Source: Pseudolabrys sp. Root1462
GTDB taxonomy: Bacteria; Pseudomonadota; Alphaproteobacteria; Rhizobiales; Xanthobacteraceae
DNA length: 64,000 nt
Reading direction: 5' to 3'
NCBI RefSeq assembly: GCF_001426945.1
Contig: NZ_LMFS01000001.1
Span: forward strand, 771,757 to 835,756
Part shown: positions 1 to 9,010 of the stretch, in pieces
Layout: every line of letters begins with the position of its first letter
How positions within the stretch are numbered: position 1 is the stretch's first letter
Position numbers and translations under genes: made by a program
The notes under the pieces: model-generated
Told to the model about the DNA's origin: nothing
Seen by the model: only the letters and a program-made list of their open reading frames with translations
The model's database searches: none

Positions 1-1347
1 GCCGTCACGGGGCTCTCCCGTGCCGGCAAGACGGTGTTCATCACCTCGCTCGTCCACAATCTCCTGAGCGCCTTGCACAACCCGAACCACATGCCGCTCC
101 TCAAAGCGGTCGGCGAGGGCCGCCTGCTGGCGGCGCAACTCGAGGCAGCCCGCGCGCGCACGCTGCCGCGCTTTCCCTATGCCGCCAATATCGAGGCGAT
201 GGCCGGCACGCCCGCCGTGTGGCCGGAGCCGACCGCCGACATCTCGGAGATCGGCGTCGATATCCGTTTCGCGCCGACCGGCTTCATCGGCCGGGCGCTC
301 GGCCAGATCAGCGGTCATGCCGCGACGCTGAAACTGCGCATCGTCGATTATCCGGGCGAATGGCTGCTCGACCTGCCGCTGCTGTCGCAGAGCTATGCCG
401 AATGGTCGCGCACGACGCTGGCGTTGTGGAAGCGCGGCCTGCGCGCCGAGCTGGGCCGCGATTACTTCACCTTTATCGCCGAGCATCCGGCGACCGAGAC
501 GGCCAGCGAAGCGGTGGCCAAGGAGGCGCACGATCTCTATCGCGCACTGCTCGTCACCGCGCGCGACAGGCATGGTCTCAGTTATCTGCAACCGGGCCGC
601 TTCGTGCGGCCGGGCGTGCTGGCCGATGCGCCTTATCTGTGGTTCGCGCCGCTCGAAGCGCCGGAAGGCACCGACCGGTTTGCGTCCGGTTCGCTCGGCG
701 CGCTGATGGCCGAGCGCTACGAGGTCTACAAACGCGAAGTCGTCGAGAAATTCTACGACAGCTATTTCCGCAATTATGCGCGGCAGATCGTGCTGGTCGA
801 TGTCCTCGGCGCGCTGCTGGCCGGCCGCGAGGCCTTCGAGGATACGCGGCTCGCCACCGAGGCGATCCTGCAAAGCTTCCGCTACGGCCAGCACAATATC
901 CTGACGCGGCTGATCGGCGCCTCGCGCGTCGAGAAGGTGCTGTTCGCCGCGACCAAGGCCGATCACATTCCGGACAGCCAGCGCGAGCACATGAGCGCGC
1001 TGCTGCGCCACATGGCGGCGCTGCCGGTGCTGTCGGCGCGCGGCCGCGACGCCGATATCGACGTGATGTCGATCGCGTCGGTGGCTTCGACGGTTGAAGC
1101 GACGCAGCAGATCGACGGCCGCGAGGTCGAGGTCGTGGTGGGCCGCAAGGTTGGCGCCGCGAAGCAGGCGAAATTTCTGAGCGGCACCGTGCCGGTGCGG
1201 CCGCCGCGGCCCGATCAATGGGGCGCGCCTTTTCTCGAGGTGCCGGTGTTCGAGCCGCCATTGATCGACCCCGCGCCGGTCGATGGCATTCCGCACATCA
1301 ATCTCGATTCGGCGCTCGATTATCTCATCGGAGACCGGCTGCAATGA
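1..1347 (+). CDS. ycjX: YcjX family P-loop protein (DUF463), 5' end cut by the window
   Basis: This is a predicted nucleotide-binding protein of the YcjX (DUF463) family; its exact role is unknown, but relatives in enterobacteria are linked to envelope or phage-shock stress. The reading frame is open from base 1, so the start codon lies upstream of the window and 448 residues are visible. A Walker A loop GLSRAGKT is encoded within the first 33 bases, followed by the strongly conserved block TSLVHNLL. It overlaps the next gene by four bases (ATGA), which points to translational coupling with the YcjF-like membrane protein, its usual partner. The family call is firm; the biochemical role is not known. 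Confidence 0.93.
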   Translation, partial: AVTGLSRAGKTVFITSLVHNLLSALHNPNHMPLLKAVGEGRLLAAQLEAARARTLPRFPYAANIEAMAGTPAVWPEPTADISEIGVDIRFAPTGFIGRALGQISGHAATLKLRIVDYPGEWLLDLPLLSQSYAEWSRTTLALWKRGLRAELGRDYFTFIAEHPATETASEAVAKEAHDLYRALLVTARDRHGLSYLQPGRFVRPGVLADAPYLWFAPLEAPEGTDRFASGSLGALMAERYEVYKREVVEKFYDSYFRNYARQIVLVDVLGALLAGREAFEDTRLATEAILQSFRYGQHNILTRLIGASRVEKVLFAATKADHIPDSQREHMSALLRHMAALPVLSARGRDADIDVMSIASVASTVEATQQIDGREVEVVVGRKVGAAKQAKFLSGTVPVRPPRPDQWGAPFLEVPVFEPPLIDPAPVDGIPHINLDSALDYLIGDRLQ

Positions 1348-2393
1348 GCGACGCACGCGAGCCGCAAGGCGGTCCTCAGGGCCGACCCTTCGTCATTGAA
1401 GAAGACGTCCTCGAGGCGGCATCGGCGCGGCCGTCGTCGCCGATGGTGTTCGCCACCGAGGAGACCGAGCGCGTGGTGCCACGCGAGCGCGCCGTGGTCG
1501 CGCCCCCTGCGCCGGCGCCGCGCAAGCGCGACGGCTGGAAGCGCGTCGGGTTCTGGGCGATCGGTGCCGCGATCGCCGGCTGGATCGGCGTTGACGCCTG
1601 GCAATGGATTTCGGACGCATTCGCGCGCGGCACGACGCAGGGCTGGGTGGCGACCGGGGTCGTCGGCATCGGCGTCGCCGGTGCGCTGCTGATCATCGGC
1701 CGCGAGTTGCGCAGCTTCTGGCGGCTGACCAGCGTCGAGGACAACCAGCGCCGGCTTACCAACAAGGCGTTGCGTCCGGCGGAGATGCGCGACGCGATCC
1801 GCGACGTGCTGGCCATCGTACCGAAAGACCGCGAGGTTGAAGCGGCGATCCAGAGCTATCAGCGCCAGTTGCAGCAGCATCACACGCCGGCGCAGCAGCT
1901 CGAGATGTTGTCACGCACGGTGATGGCGCCGCTCGATCGCCGCGCCGAAGCGGTGATCCGCCGCTCGACCGCGGGTGGCTTCGGCATCACCGCGGTGTCG
2001 CCGACGGCGTTCACCGACGTCGTGTTCTTCGTCGCCATGGCGGTGCGCATGGTGCGCGGCGTGGCTTCGGTCTACGGTCATCGGCCGACCGCGGCGGCCA
2101 CGATTCATCTGCTGCGCCGGCTGACCATGGAAGCGGGCCGCCTCGGCGCTGTCGATCTTGCCGGCATGACGCTGACCCAGCATCTCGGCGGCGCTATCGC
2201 AGAGCGCATCGCCGCGGGAACCGCGGAGTCGATGTATGCCGGCCAGCGCATGGCCCGGATCGGCCTCATCACCATGGGCATGTGCCGGCCGGTGCCGTTC
2301 GAGGCCCAGGAGATGCCAGGGCTGTTTTCGTCGCTGATCGGGAACCTGTTCGGCCGCAAACCGGCGGCCGACCGATCGACGGGCGAAAAGTAA
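1344..2393 (+). CDS. YcjF-like membrane protein (TIGR01620/DUF697 family)
   Basis: A 349-residue inner-membrane protein of the YcjF/DUF697 type, normally encoded right after YcjX. The ATG at 1344 overlaps the YcjX stop codon. A Pro/Ala/Arg-rich cytoplasmic N-terminus of about 65 residues precedes two hydrophobic segments (around residues 68-88 and 100-120, the second GWVATGVVGIGVAGALLIIG). A more hydrophilic middle part contains QSYQRQLQQHH, and the C-terminal half holds the conserved TAFTDVVFFVAMAVRMVRGVASVYG region. The reading frame is open further upstream, but that stretch lies inside the YcjX frame and lacks a ribosome site of its own. Function is unknown; it probably works with YcjX at the membrane. 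Confidence 0.88.
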   Translation: MSDAREPQGGPQGRPFVIEEDVLEAASARPSSPMVFATEETERVVPRERAVVAPPAPAPRKRDGWKRVGFWAIGAAIAGWIGVDAWQWISDAFARGTTQGWVATGVVGIGVAGALLIIGRELRSFWRLTSVEDNQRRLTNKALRPAEMRDAIRDVLAIVPKDREVEAAIQSYQRQLQQHHTPAQQLEMLSRTVMAPLDRRAEAVIRRSTAGGFGITAVSPTAFTDVVFFVAMAVRMVRGVASVYGHRPTAAATIHLLRRLTMEAGRLGAVDLAGMTLTQHLGGAIAERIAAGTAESMYAGQRMARIGLITMGMCRPVPFEAQEMPGLFSSLIGNLFGRKPAADRSTGEK

Positions 2394-2487
2394 TCCACAG
2401 CGGGACGCCCGCGTTAACCAATTCTTAACTAAGTCGGCTCCCCGCCGACCCGCTCGGCTATCCTCGCCTTGTTCAGGAGTGGCCAGG

Positions 2488-2691
2488 ATGACGAGCCAGG
2501 TTGCGGCGGTCAAAAACGCGTTCCAGCAGATCGTTTCCCGCGATTTCAGCGTCGCGCGGTCGGTCTTGCGCGTGGGCGCCAAGGGCGCCTTCCTCGTCAT
2601 GCTGGCGCTGATGATTGTGGCTTATGCCGTTTCGGTCAGCCAAAGCGCGCCGCCGCCGCCCGAGCCGCTGCCCGATTTCATCTATTCCTGA
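2488..2691 (+). CDS. Small single-pass membrane protein, unknown function
   Basis: A 67-residue protein that I do not recognise. I chose ATG 2488 because AGGAG at 2475-2479 sits eight bases upstream; an in-frame GTG at 2479 overlaps that site and is less likely. The first 30 residues are polar (MTSQVAAVKNAFQQ), then comes one transmembrane helix (about residues 33-50, AFLVMLALMIVAYAVSVS) and a short proline-rich tail (APPPPEPLPDF). It stands alone between the YcjX/YcjF pair and the FAD oxidase on the same strand. Good ribosome spacing and a clean helix support a real gene. No function is proposed. Confidence 0.6.
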   Translation: MTSQVAAVKNAFQQIVSRDFSVARSVLRVGAKGAFLVMLALMIVAYAVSVSQSAPPPPEPLPDFIYS

Positions 2692-2793
2692 CCGATTCCG
2701 CGGCGCGGCGGCCTCGCCGCCCCCAACCCTTGACGGCTGTGCCACGCCCGGACAGGTTGCGGCTGATGTCCGCCATCCAGCCGGGGCGTTGCC

Positions 2794-4206
2794 GTGACCG
2801 TCGATACCGTTGCCGAACAATCCAGTCCGACCCGTTTTTCCGCCGCCATCGCCGATCTGACGGCCGCTTTCGGCAACCGCGTCGTCACCTCGCGGGCGGT
2901 GCGTGAACAGCACGGCAATACCGTGACCTGGATCGCCAATCAGGCGCCGGACGCCGTGATCTATCCGCAATCGACGGAAGACGTGCAGCAGGTGGTGCGC
3001 ATCTGCGCGAAACACAAAATGCCGATCATTCCGTTCGGCACCGGCTCGTCGCTCGAAGGTCACGTCAATGCGCCGCATGGCGGCGTCTCGATCGACTTCC
3101 GTGACATGAACAAGCTGCTCACGGTGCATGCCGAGGATCTCGATTGCGTCGTGCAGGCCGGCATCACCCGCAAGGAGCTCAACGAACAATTGCGCGACAG
3201 CGGGCTCTTCTTTCCGATCGATCCCGGCGCCAACGCCTCGCTCGGCGGCATGGCTTCTACACGCGCCTCCGGCACCAATGCGGTGCGCTACGGCACGATG
3301 AAGGACAACGTCCTGACCATGAAGGTCGTGCTGGCGAATGGCGAGGTGATCGACACCGCGCGCCGCGCCAAGAAGACCTCGGCCGGTTACGATCTGACGC
3401 GCCTGATGGTCGGCTCCGAAGGCACGCTCGGCATCATCACCGAACTGACGTTGAAACTCTCCGGCATTCCGGAAGCGATTTCCGGCGGGCGCTGCCCGTT
3501 CCCTTCGGTGGAAGCCGCGTGCAACGCCACCATCATGACCATCCAGAGCGGCATCCCGGTGGCGCGCATTGAACTGCTCGACGCCATGCAAGTGCGTGCG
3601 CTCAACCTCGGCTCCCAGATGGGCCTGCCGGAAACGACCTTGCTGCTGATGGAATTCCACGGCACCGAGGCCTCGGTGAAAGAACAGTCGGAGCGCTTCG
3701 GCGAGATCGCCGCCGAGTTCGGCGGTGGACCGTTCGTCTGGACGGCGCAGGCCGAGGAGCGCACCAAATTGTGGGAGGCGCGGCACAACGCGGCCTTTTC
3801 CAACTTCCAGCTTCGGCCGGGCGCGGCCATGGTCGCGACCGACGTTTGCGTGCCGATCTCGCGACTGGCCGAATGCGTGACCTTGACGCAGGCCGATATC
3901 GAGGAGAGCCGTATCATCGCGCCGATCGTCGGCCACGTCGGCGACGGCAATTTTCATCTCACCATGCTCGTCGATCTCAACGATCCGGATGAGGTCAAGC
4001 GGGCCGAGGCCCTTTCCGAGCGCCTGGTCAAGCGGGCGCTGTCGATGGATGGAACCGCGACCGGCGAGCACGGCGTCGGCCAGGGCAAGATGAAGTACAT
4101 GGAAGCCGAGCACGGCGCCGCCGCCGTCGCGGCGATGCGCGCCATCAAGCAGGCGCTCGATCCGCTGAACATCCTCAATCCCGGCAAGATGCTGCCGGCG
4201 GGGTAA
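2794..4206 (+). CDS. FAD-binding 2-hydroxyacid dehydrogenase (GlcD / D-lactate dehydrogenase type)
   Basis: A 470-residue flavoprotein of the VAO/PCMH family that oxidises a D-2-hydroxyacid such as D-lactate or glycolate, passing electrons to a quinone or cytochrome. The FAD-binding half has the pyrophosphate loop PFGTGSSLEGH (about 80-90), GGMASTRASGTNAVRYG and GSEGTLGIITE. The C-terminal FAD-oxidase domain has VGHVGDGNFH and GEHGVGQGK, the metal/substrate-binding histidine blocks of the family. It starts at GTG. The overall pattern is closest to mitochondrial-type D-lactate dehydrogenase, but glycolate or D-2-hydroxyglutarate cannot be excluded. No glcE or glcF gene is adjacent, so it probably works as a single subunit. 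Confidence 0.88.
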   Translation: MTVDTVAEQSSPTRFSAAIADLTAAFGNRVVTSRAVREQHGNTVTWIANQAPDAVIYPQSTEDVQQVVRICAKHKMPIIPFGTGSSLEGHVNAPHGGVSIDFRDMNKLLTVHAEDLDCVVQAGITRKELNEQLRDSGLFFPIDPGANASLGGMASTRASGTNAVRYGTMKDNVLTMKVVLANGEVIDTARRAKKTSAGYDLTRLMVGSEGTLGIITELTLKLSGIPEAISGGRCPFPSVEAACNATIMTIQSGIPVARIELLDAMQVRALNLGSQMGLPETTLLLMEFHGTEASVKEQSERFGEIAAEFGGGPFVWTAQAEERTKLWEARHNAAFSNFQLRPGAAMVATDVCVPISRLAECVTLTQADIEESRIIAPIVGHVGDGNFHLTMLVDLNDPDEVKRAEALSERLVKRALSMDGTATGEHGVGQGKMKYMEAEHGAAAVAAMRAIKQALDPLNILNPGKMLPAG

Positions 4207-4233
4207 GCGTCGTCCCAGGCGTTGGCCCGATCC

Positions 4234-4280
4234 GCCTCATCCTGAGGAGTGCGCACTTCGTGCGCTCCTCAGGATGAGGC
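4234..4280. repeat. REP-like palindromic repeat unit
   Basis: Two inverted arms (GCCTCATCCTGAGGAG and its reverse complement, 16 bp exact, with a slightly longer imperfect inner stem) enclose a CTTCG loop. It lies 28 bp after the stop of the FAD oxidase gene. CTCATCCTGAGGAG-type palindromes are common dispersed repeats in genomes of this group. A single copy was seen in this window. It could also help stop transcription, although no T-run follows. Confidence 0.7.
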
Positions 4281-4406
4281 CGATCGAGGTCCGAACTCCG
4301 TTTGCCTCCCGACATAGATTTGCCAACGGAAACCGCGAATAATGCCGTATATTGAGGGGCGGTAAGGCGCGCCGGCCGGGGGGGCTGGCGTGCCGCGGGA
4401 GACGGC

Positions 4407-7400
4407 GTGCAAACGACTTTGCTCACAGTGGCGATTGCCATCATCCTCGCCGTGGTAGCGGCGCTGGTCGGCCCGCTGCTGATCGACTGGAACGGCTATC
4501 GCTCGATTTTCGAGACTCAGGCCAGCCATGTGGTCGGCGCGCCGGTGCGCGTCAGCGGCGCCATCGATCTCCGGCTTCTGCCGTCACCGCGGCTGACCCT
4601 CAACGATATCCAGATCGGCGCAGCCGATGGCAAACAAGCCGGCACGCCGGCGGCTAAAGGTGCTGACGAGACCATCAGGGCGCGTTCGCTCGGCATTGAG
4701 TTCGCGCTGGCGCCGCTGTTGCGCGGCGACTGGCGGGCCACCGAACTGACCGTGGCCGGCCCGCGCGTCAACCTGAGAACCGATGCCGCCGGTCATGTGC
4801 GCACGCCGGGGCTTTCATTCGCCTTCAATGCCGACGATCTCGCCATCGACAAGCTCAGCATCGAGGACGGCACTGTGACGGTGGCCGAGGCCGATGGCGC
4901 GACTTTGTCGCTCGAGCGCGTCTGGTTCAACGGCGAGGCGCGCTCGCTGCTCGGCCCGTTCAAGGGCGAAGGCGCGGCAACCATCGGCGGCGAACTCTAT
5001 CCCTATCGGCTGTCGTCCGGGCGCTATGGCGAGGATGGCACGGTGAAGGTCCGCCTCAACGTCGATCCGGTCAATCGCCCGCTCAGCATCGAGACCGAGG
5101 GCGTCCTTACGCTCGCCGGCGTGCCGCAATTCGAGGGCACGCTCAAGCTCGCCAAGCCCGTCGGCATCGCGCCGAAGGCCGGCGGCAAGCTGACGCAGCC
5201 ATGGCGCGTGACGTCGAAGCTCAAAGCCAATGCCCAGTCGGCGCTGCTCGAACAGGTCGAATTTCTCTACGGCCCGGAAGAGCAGGGGCTGAAGCTTACC
5301 GGCGTCGCCGACTTCAAATTCGGCAAAGCGCCGCGCTTTGAGGGCGTGCTGTCCGGGCGGCAGATCGACCTCGATCGCGTGCTGGCCGCCGAGAACGGCG
5401 CTCGTCCGCCGCCGGCGGCAGCGATCCGCGATTTGATCCAGCTCGGTGGCGGCGCCTTCGCGCCGTCCTTTCCGATCTCACTCGGCATCGGCATCGATCA
5501 GGTGACGCTCGGCGGCAACGTGGTGCAGAATCTGCGCGGTGATCTGTCGAGCGACGCCAGCGGCTGGAATCTCGATCGTTTCGAATTTCGCGCGCCCGGC
5601 TACACCCAGGTGAAGCTGTCCGGCCATCTGGCGGTGGACGCCGCCGGTGTCGCCTTCACCGGCCCGGCCGAGATCGACGCCAGCGATCCCAAGCTGCTAG
5701 CGGCGTGGCTTGAAGGGCGCAGCGACAAGGCGGCGCCCGCCGCGCCGATCGACATCAGCCCGTTGAGCATCCGCGGCGACGTCACGGTGGGCAGCGAGAA
5801 GGTCGCGATCGACGGCCTGAAGGCCACCTTCGACCGCAAGGTCGTGTCCGGCCGCTTCGCCTATACGTTTGCCTCACGCACCGCGCCGTCGAAGTTGGAT
5901 GCCGCGCTCAACGCGCCCGATCTCGATCTCGACGCCACGCTCGGTTTCGGCATGGCACTGGTCTCCGGCTCGACGCTGGAGCGGCCGCGCGACATGACCA
6001 TCGCCTTCGATATCGGACGCGCCAGCGTCGGCGGCTTCACCGGCCGCAACGCCAGCGCGCGTCTCAAGGTCGATGGCGACGGCCTGCAGATCGACAAGCT
6101 CAGCGTTGCCGATCTCGGCGGCGCCGCGTTTTCCGCCAGCGGCCGCATCGATACCCGCGCCGCGACGCCGCGCGGCAGCATCAATGTGGATCTCAATGCG
6201 CCGGACATGGCGCCGGTGTTCGCGCTGCTGTCGCGCTTTGCGCCGGCCACCGTCGGCGCGCTCAGTGCCAACGCGGCGGCGATGGCGCCGGCCAAACTGC
6301 AGGCGCGGCTCAATATCGACGGCGCGGCGCCGGCGGCGGTCGCCAAGCTCGCCGTGCAAGGCCGGCTTGGTCAGGTGCGTCTCGCGCTCAACGCGCAAGG
6401 CAATGCGGCAACCGATGTGCTCAGCCGCGGCGATCTGAAGATCGACGGCACGCTCGATGCCGATGACGGCAAGACGTTGCTGGCGATGCTCGGGCTCGAC
6501 CGCGCGTTCGTCACCGATCCCGGACCGGCCTCGCTGAAGATCAATCTCAACGGGCCGGCGAGCGGCGACCAGCGTCTCGACGCGAGACTTGCGGCCAAGG
6601 GGTTCGAGGCCACGGCCAAAGGCACCGCGCAGCCCTTCGCCGCCGCGCCGACTGCGGCGCTGCGCACCACGATTGCGCGCGCCAATATTTCACCGATGCG
6701 CGGCCGCGGCGCTGTGGATGCGGCGGCGCTGCCGCTGACGTTCGACGGTCGGGTTGTTCTGAGCGGCGATCAGATTGCGGCAACGGATATCAATGCGGCG
6801 GTCGGTGGGGCGGCGGTGCGCGGCAAATTGGCGATGACGCTCGCGACGCCGCGCCGGCTGTCCGGCGACATCGAAGCCGACAATGCCGATGCCGGCGGTC
6901 TGCTGGCCGCCGCGATTGGCATGCCGTCAGTGGCGAAGGGCAACGACAAGTCGTGGGTGTGGTCGACCGAGCCGTTTACCGACGGCGTGTTCGGCAACTA
7001 TGCCGGCAGTGTGTCGTTCAAGGCGCGGCGGCTCGATCTCACGTCGCAGATCGCGGCTCGTGAATTCCGCGCCAAGCTGGATTTTGCCGATCGCGCGCTC
7101 ACCATCGGCGAGCTGGCCGGCGACATCGGCAGCGGGCGGCTCAGCGGCTCGATCGCCTGGCAGGACACCGATCTGGGTCTGAAGAGCGAAGCCAAGCTGG
7201 CGCTGAACGGCGCCGATGCGGCGGCGCTGTTGCCGGCGGGCCCGCGGCCGCCGGTCACCGGCAAACTCGATCTGTCCGCCGACATCCATGGCTCCGGCCT
7301 GAGCCCGATCGCGCTGATCGGCTCGCTGCAGGGCGAGGGCAAGGTGGTGCTGGTGGACGGCCAGCTCGCCGGCCTCGATCCTCGCGTTTTTGACACGTTG

Positions 7401-8066
7401 ACACATGCGGTCGACCAGGGTGTCAGCCTCGACAACGAGCGCGTTGCAAACATTGTCACCAAGGCGCTCGACAGCGGGCGCTTGGCGGTCAAGCGCGCCG
7501 AACTCGATTACGCCGTGAGCGCGGGTCAATTGCGGCTCGCCAGGTCGCAGGTCGAGAGCGCCGCCGCCGATCTTGCCGTGACCGGTAATGTCGATCTCAC
7601 CGACGGCACCGTCGATGCCCGGCTGGTGCTGTCCGGTCATGACCGAGAGTCAGGTTCCCGGCCGGACATCTTCCTCGCGCTCCGCGGCCCCGCCCCCGAG
7701 CCCTCGCGCAGTGTCGATGTCTCGGCGGTGACAGGCTGGCTCACCTTGCGGGCGGTCGACAACCAGGCGAAGCGTTTGAAGGCGTTGGAAGCGGCGCAAC
7801 CGAAGCCAGAGCCGGTGCCGGCTCCCGTGGTGACGCCGCCTCAGCCACCGGCTCCGGCCGGCCGATCGGAAGCGCCCGACACCAGCGGATCGATCCCGGC
7901 GCCGCGCACGGCGCCAGTGGTCGCGCCTCCGGCGCCCCGCGCGGCACCAAAAAGAGAAATGGCGCCGGCTTTGCCAGCGCCACTCGATATCAAGCCGGCG
8001 CCGCAGCCCGGCCGAGCCGTCGACAGCCGTGGCGGTCCGACGTTGTTACTCAGCCCGCAGAACTGA
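4407..8066 (+). CDS. AsmA family protein, very long
   Basis: A 1219-residue member of the AsmA family, inner-membrane-anchored proteins with a long periplasmic beta-rich body that are thought to help move phospholipids to the outer membrane. A single N-terminal helix (about residues 5-25, TLLTVAIAIILAVVAALVG) is followed by the family motif LLIDWNGYRS. The body is made of repeated beta-strand segments (ADLGGAAFSASGRID, AVGGAAVRGKLAMTLA and similar). The AsmA C-terminal region (DGTVDARLVLSG) is followed by a proline/alanine-rich tail of about 130 residues. The start is GTG. Its last 21 bases overlap the convergent RHH gene. The mla operon at 22-25 kb serves a related purpose but is not adjacent. 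Confidence 0.9.
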   Translation: MQTTLLTVAIAIILAVVAALVGPLLIDWNGYRSIFETQASHVVGAPVRVSGAIDLRLLPSPRLTLNDIQIGAADGKQAGTPAAKGADETIRARSLGIEFALAPLLRGDWRATELTVAGPRVNLRTDAAGHVRTPGLSFAFNADDLAIDKLSIEDGTVTVAEADGATLSLERVWFNGEARSLLGPFKGEGAATIGGELYPYRLSSGRYGEDGTVKVRLNVDPVNRPLSIETEGVLTLAGVPQFEGTLKLAKPVGIAPKAGGKLTQPWRVTSKLKANAQSALLEQVEFLYGPEEQGLKLTGVADFKFGKAPRFEGVLSGRQIDLDRVLAAENGARPPPAAAIRDLIQLGGGAFAPSFPISLGIGIDQVTLGGNVVQNLRGDLSSDASGWNLDRFEFRAPGYTQVKLSGHLAVDAAGVAFTGPAEIDASDPKLLAAWLEGRSDKAAPAAPIDISPLSIRGDVTVGSEKVAIDGLKATFDRKVVSGRFAYTFASRTAPSKLDAALNAPDLDLDATLGFGMALVSGSTLERPRDMTIAFDIGRASVGGFTGRNASARLKVDGDGLQIDKLSVADLGGAAFSASGRIDTRAATPRGSINVDLNAPDMAPVFALLSRFAPATVGALSANAAAMAPAKLQARLNIDGAAPAAVAKLAVQGRLGQVRLALNAQGNAATDVLSRGDLKIDGTLDADDGKTLLAMLGLDRAFVTDPGPASLKINLNGPASGDQRLDARLAAKGFEATAKGTAQPFAAAPTAALRTTIARANISPMRGRGAVDAAALPLTFDGRVVLSGDQIAATDINAAVGGAAVRGKLAMTLATPRRLSGDIEADNADAGGLLAAAIGMPSVAKGNDKSWVWSTEPFTDGVFGNYAGSVSFKARRLDLTSQIAAREFRAKLDFADRALTIGELAGDIGSGRLSGSIAWQDTDLGLKSEAKLALNGADAAALLPAGPRPPVTGKLDLSADIHGSGLSPIALIGSLQGEGKVVLVDGQLAGLDPRVFDTLTHAVDQGVSLDNERVANIVTKALDSGRLAVKRAELDYAVSAGQLRLARSQVESAAADLAVTGNVDLTDGTVDARLVLSGHDRESGSRPDIFLALRGPAPEPSRSVDVSAVTGWLTLRAVDNQAKRLKALEAAQPKPEPVPAPVVTPPQPPAPAGRSEAPDTSGSIPAPRTAPVVAPPAPRAAPKREMAPALPAPLDIKPAPQPGRAVDSRGGPTLLLSPQN

Positions 8067-8339
8067 CGTCACCATGCGCGACGAGGGGGCATTGCGGACC
8101 GGCTCAGAGCCCGACCCCGCATCGCTTTGCGCGCGATAGAAATCGAGAACGAACAGGCGGATCGCCGACGACAGGTTGCCGTGATGGCGGCCGGTGTCGA
8201 TCGTCGCCACGAGATCCGACAGCGTCAGATCGCGACGCGCGGCGATTTCCTTCAGGCCCTGCCAGAACGCGTCTTCGAGGCTGACGCTGGTCTTGTGGCC
8301 GGCAATGACGATGGAACGCTTTACAACTGGAGAACTCAT
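8046..8339 (-). CDS. Ribbon-helix-helix domain protein (RHH_4 type)
   Basis: A 97-residue protein with the ribbon-helix-helix fold seen in small DNA-binding regulators. The conserved core is VIAGHKTSVSLEDAFWQGL (the beta strand and first helix), then LSDLVATID and SSAIRLFVLDFYRAQ. The start ATG overlaps the stop of the DUF4169 gene by four bases and has GGAG seven bases upstream, so the two are co-translated. The DUF4169-RHH_4 pair is a recurring arrangement in alphaproteobacteria. The 3' end runs 21 bases into the convergent AsmA gene. The target is unknown. Confidence 0.88.
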   Translation of the reverse strand: MSSPVVKRSIVIAGHKTSVSLEDAFWQGLKEIAARRDLTLSDLVATIDTGRHHGNLSSAIRLFVLDFYRAQSDAGSGSEPVRNAPSSRMVTSVLRAE

Positions 8340-8524
8340 GAGGGATCTCCCGTGCCAAGTTTGTGCCCGTCGAGGGTCCGGTCTCGCTGCTCGCGCCGTG
8401 CGGCATCGAGTTGCCGCAGATGCTGGGGGCGTCCATGAGCAAGGCGCTGCGCTTCTGCGTCCTGTTCGGCATCGCGCCGCTTTGCCCGTTTTCGCTCTCT
8501 GCGCAGGTTGACTACCTCAGCCAT
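8336..8524 (-). CDS. DUF4169 family protein
   Basis: A 62-residue, highly charged protein. It starts MAEVVNLRRERKRAKRRDAE and ends with a conserved LDGHKL block, both typical of DUF4169. It is predicted to be one long charged helix. No function is known for the family. It is the first gene of a two-gene unit with the RHH protein, sharing ATGA at the junction, so the pair may act together. No strong ribosome site is visible ahead of the ATG. Confidence 0.8.
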   Translation of the reverse strand: MAEVVNLRRERKRAKRRDAEQDAEAQRLAHGRPQHLRQLDAARREQRDRTLDGHKLGTGDPS

Positions 8525-9010
8525 CTTTTACTCGTCACTCGCGTGGACCGTGAAAAATCTGCACTCCCACCACTCGGCAACGCATTCGAACCCAATCGGG
8601 GTGCGCAGTGCCGAGAGCGATTGAGAGCATTAATTGCGAAAGACTGTGGCGGAATTTCAATCTGCGCAGTTGATCATAATAATTCGTCGCCGTCATTTCC
8701 GGTATGACTTGCAACGGGTAGGGGAGCACGGACTTTTACACGGTAAATTGAAGTATAGTTCGAATGACTTCATGAAGTTATTTGGGATCATTAAATATAT
8801 TCTACAGCGGCGGAACCAGCGCCGGACCGGCCCGAATATTAAAACAGCCGCGGCCAGTAAATTAGTATCCGGATACATTTACCGCTGGGCTGATTTTACA
8901 TTCAGTGCCCTGAATGTTCGGCTCGAATAAACAGCGCGCCGCGAGGTTGCTGTTCCAAACCTTCGCGGAAGTTCCGCGACGGTCAGCGCGATACCGCGGT
9001 CATCTTCGCG
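8525..9010. other. Non-coding, AT-rich intergenic stretch
   Basis: This 486-bp gap lies between the DUF4169 start and the fumC stop. From about 8620 to 8935 it is clearly richer in A and T than the neighbouring genes and has runs such as TCATAATAATTCG and ATTAAATATATTC. Short open frames exist on both strands, but none has a ribosome site or a recognisable product. A 12-bp palindrome ACTTCATGAAGT sits at 8767-8778. A short hairpin at 8963-8979 (TCGCGGAA-G-TTCCGCGA) may end fumC transcription. The gap presumably holds the promoter of the DUF4169/RHH pair. Confidence 0.6.

Noticed and set aside
2473-4113. Minus-strand open frame of 546 codons opposite the FAD oxidase
   Set aside because: His/Arg-rich composition typical of a GC-rich antisense frame; the plus-strand gene has full family motifs.
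8634-8930. A 98-codon frame in the AT-rich gap
   Set aside because: No ribosome site and no recognisable sequence; its composition looks like translated non-coding DNA.
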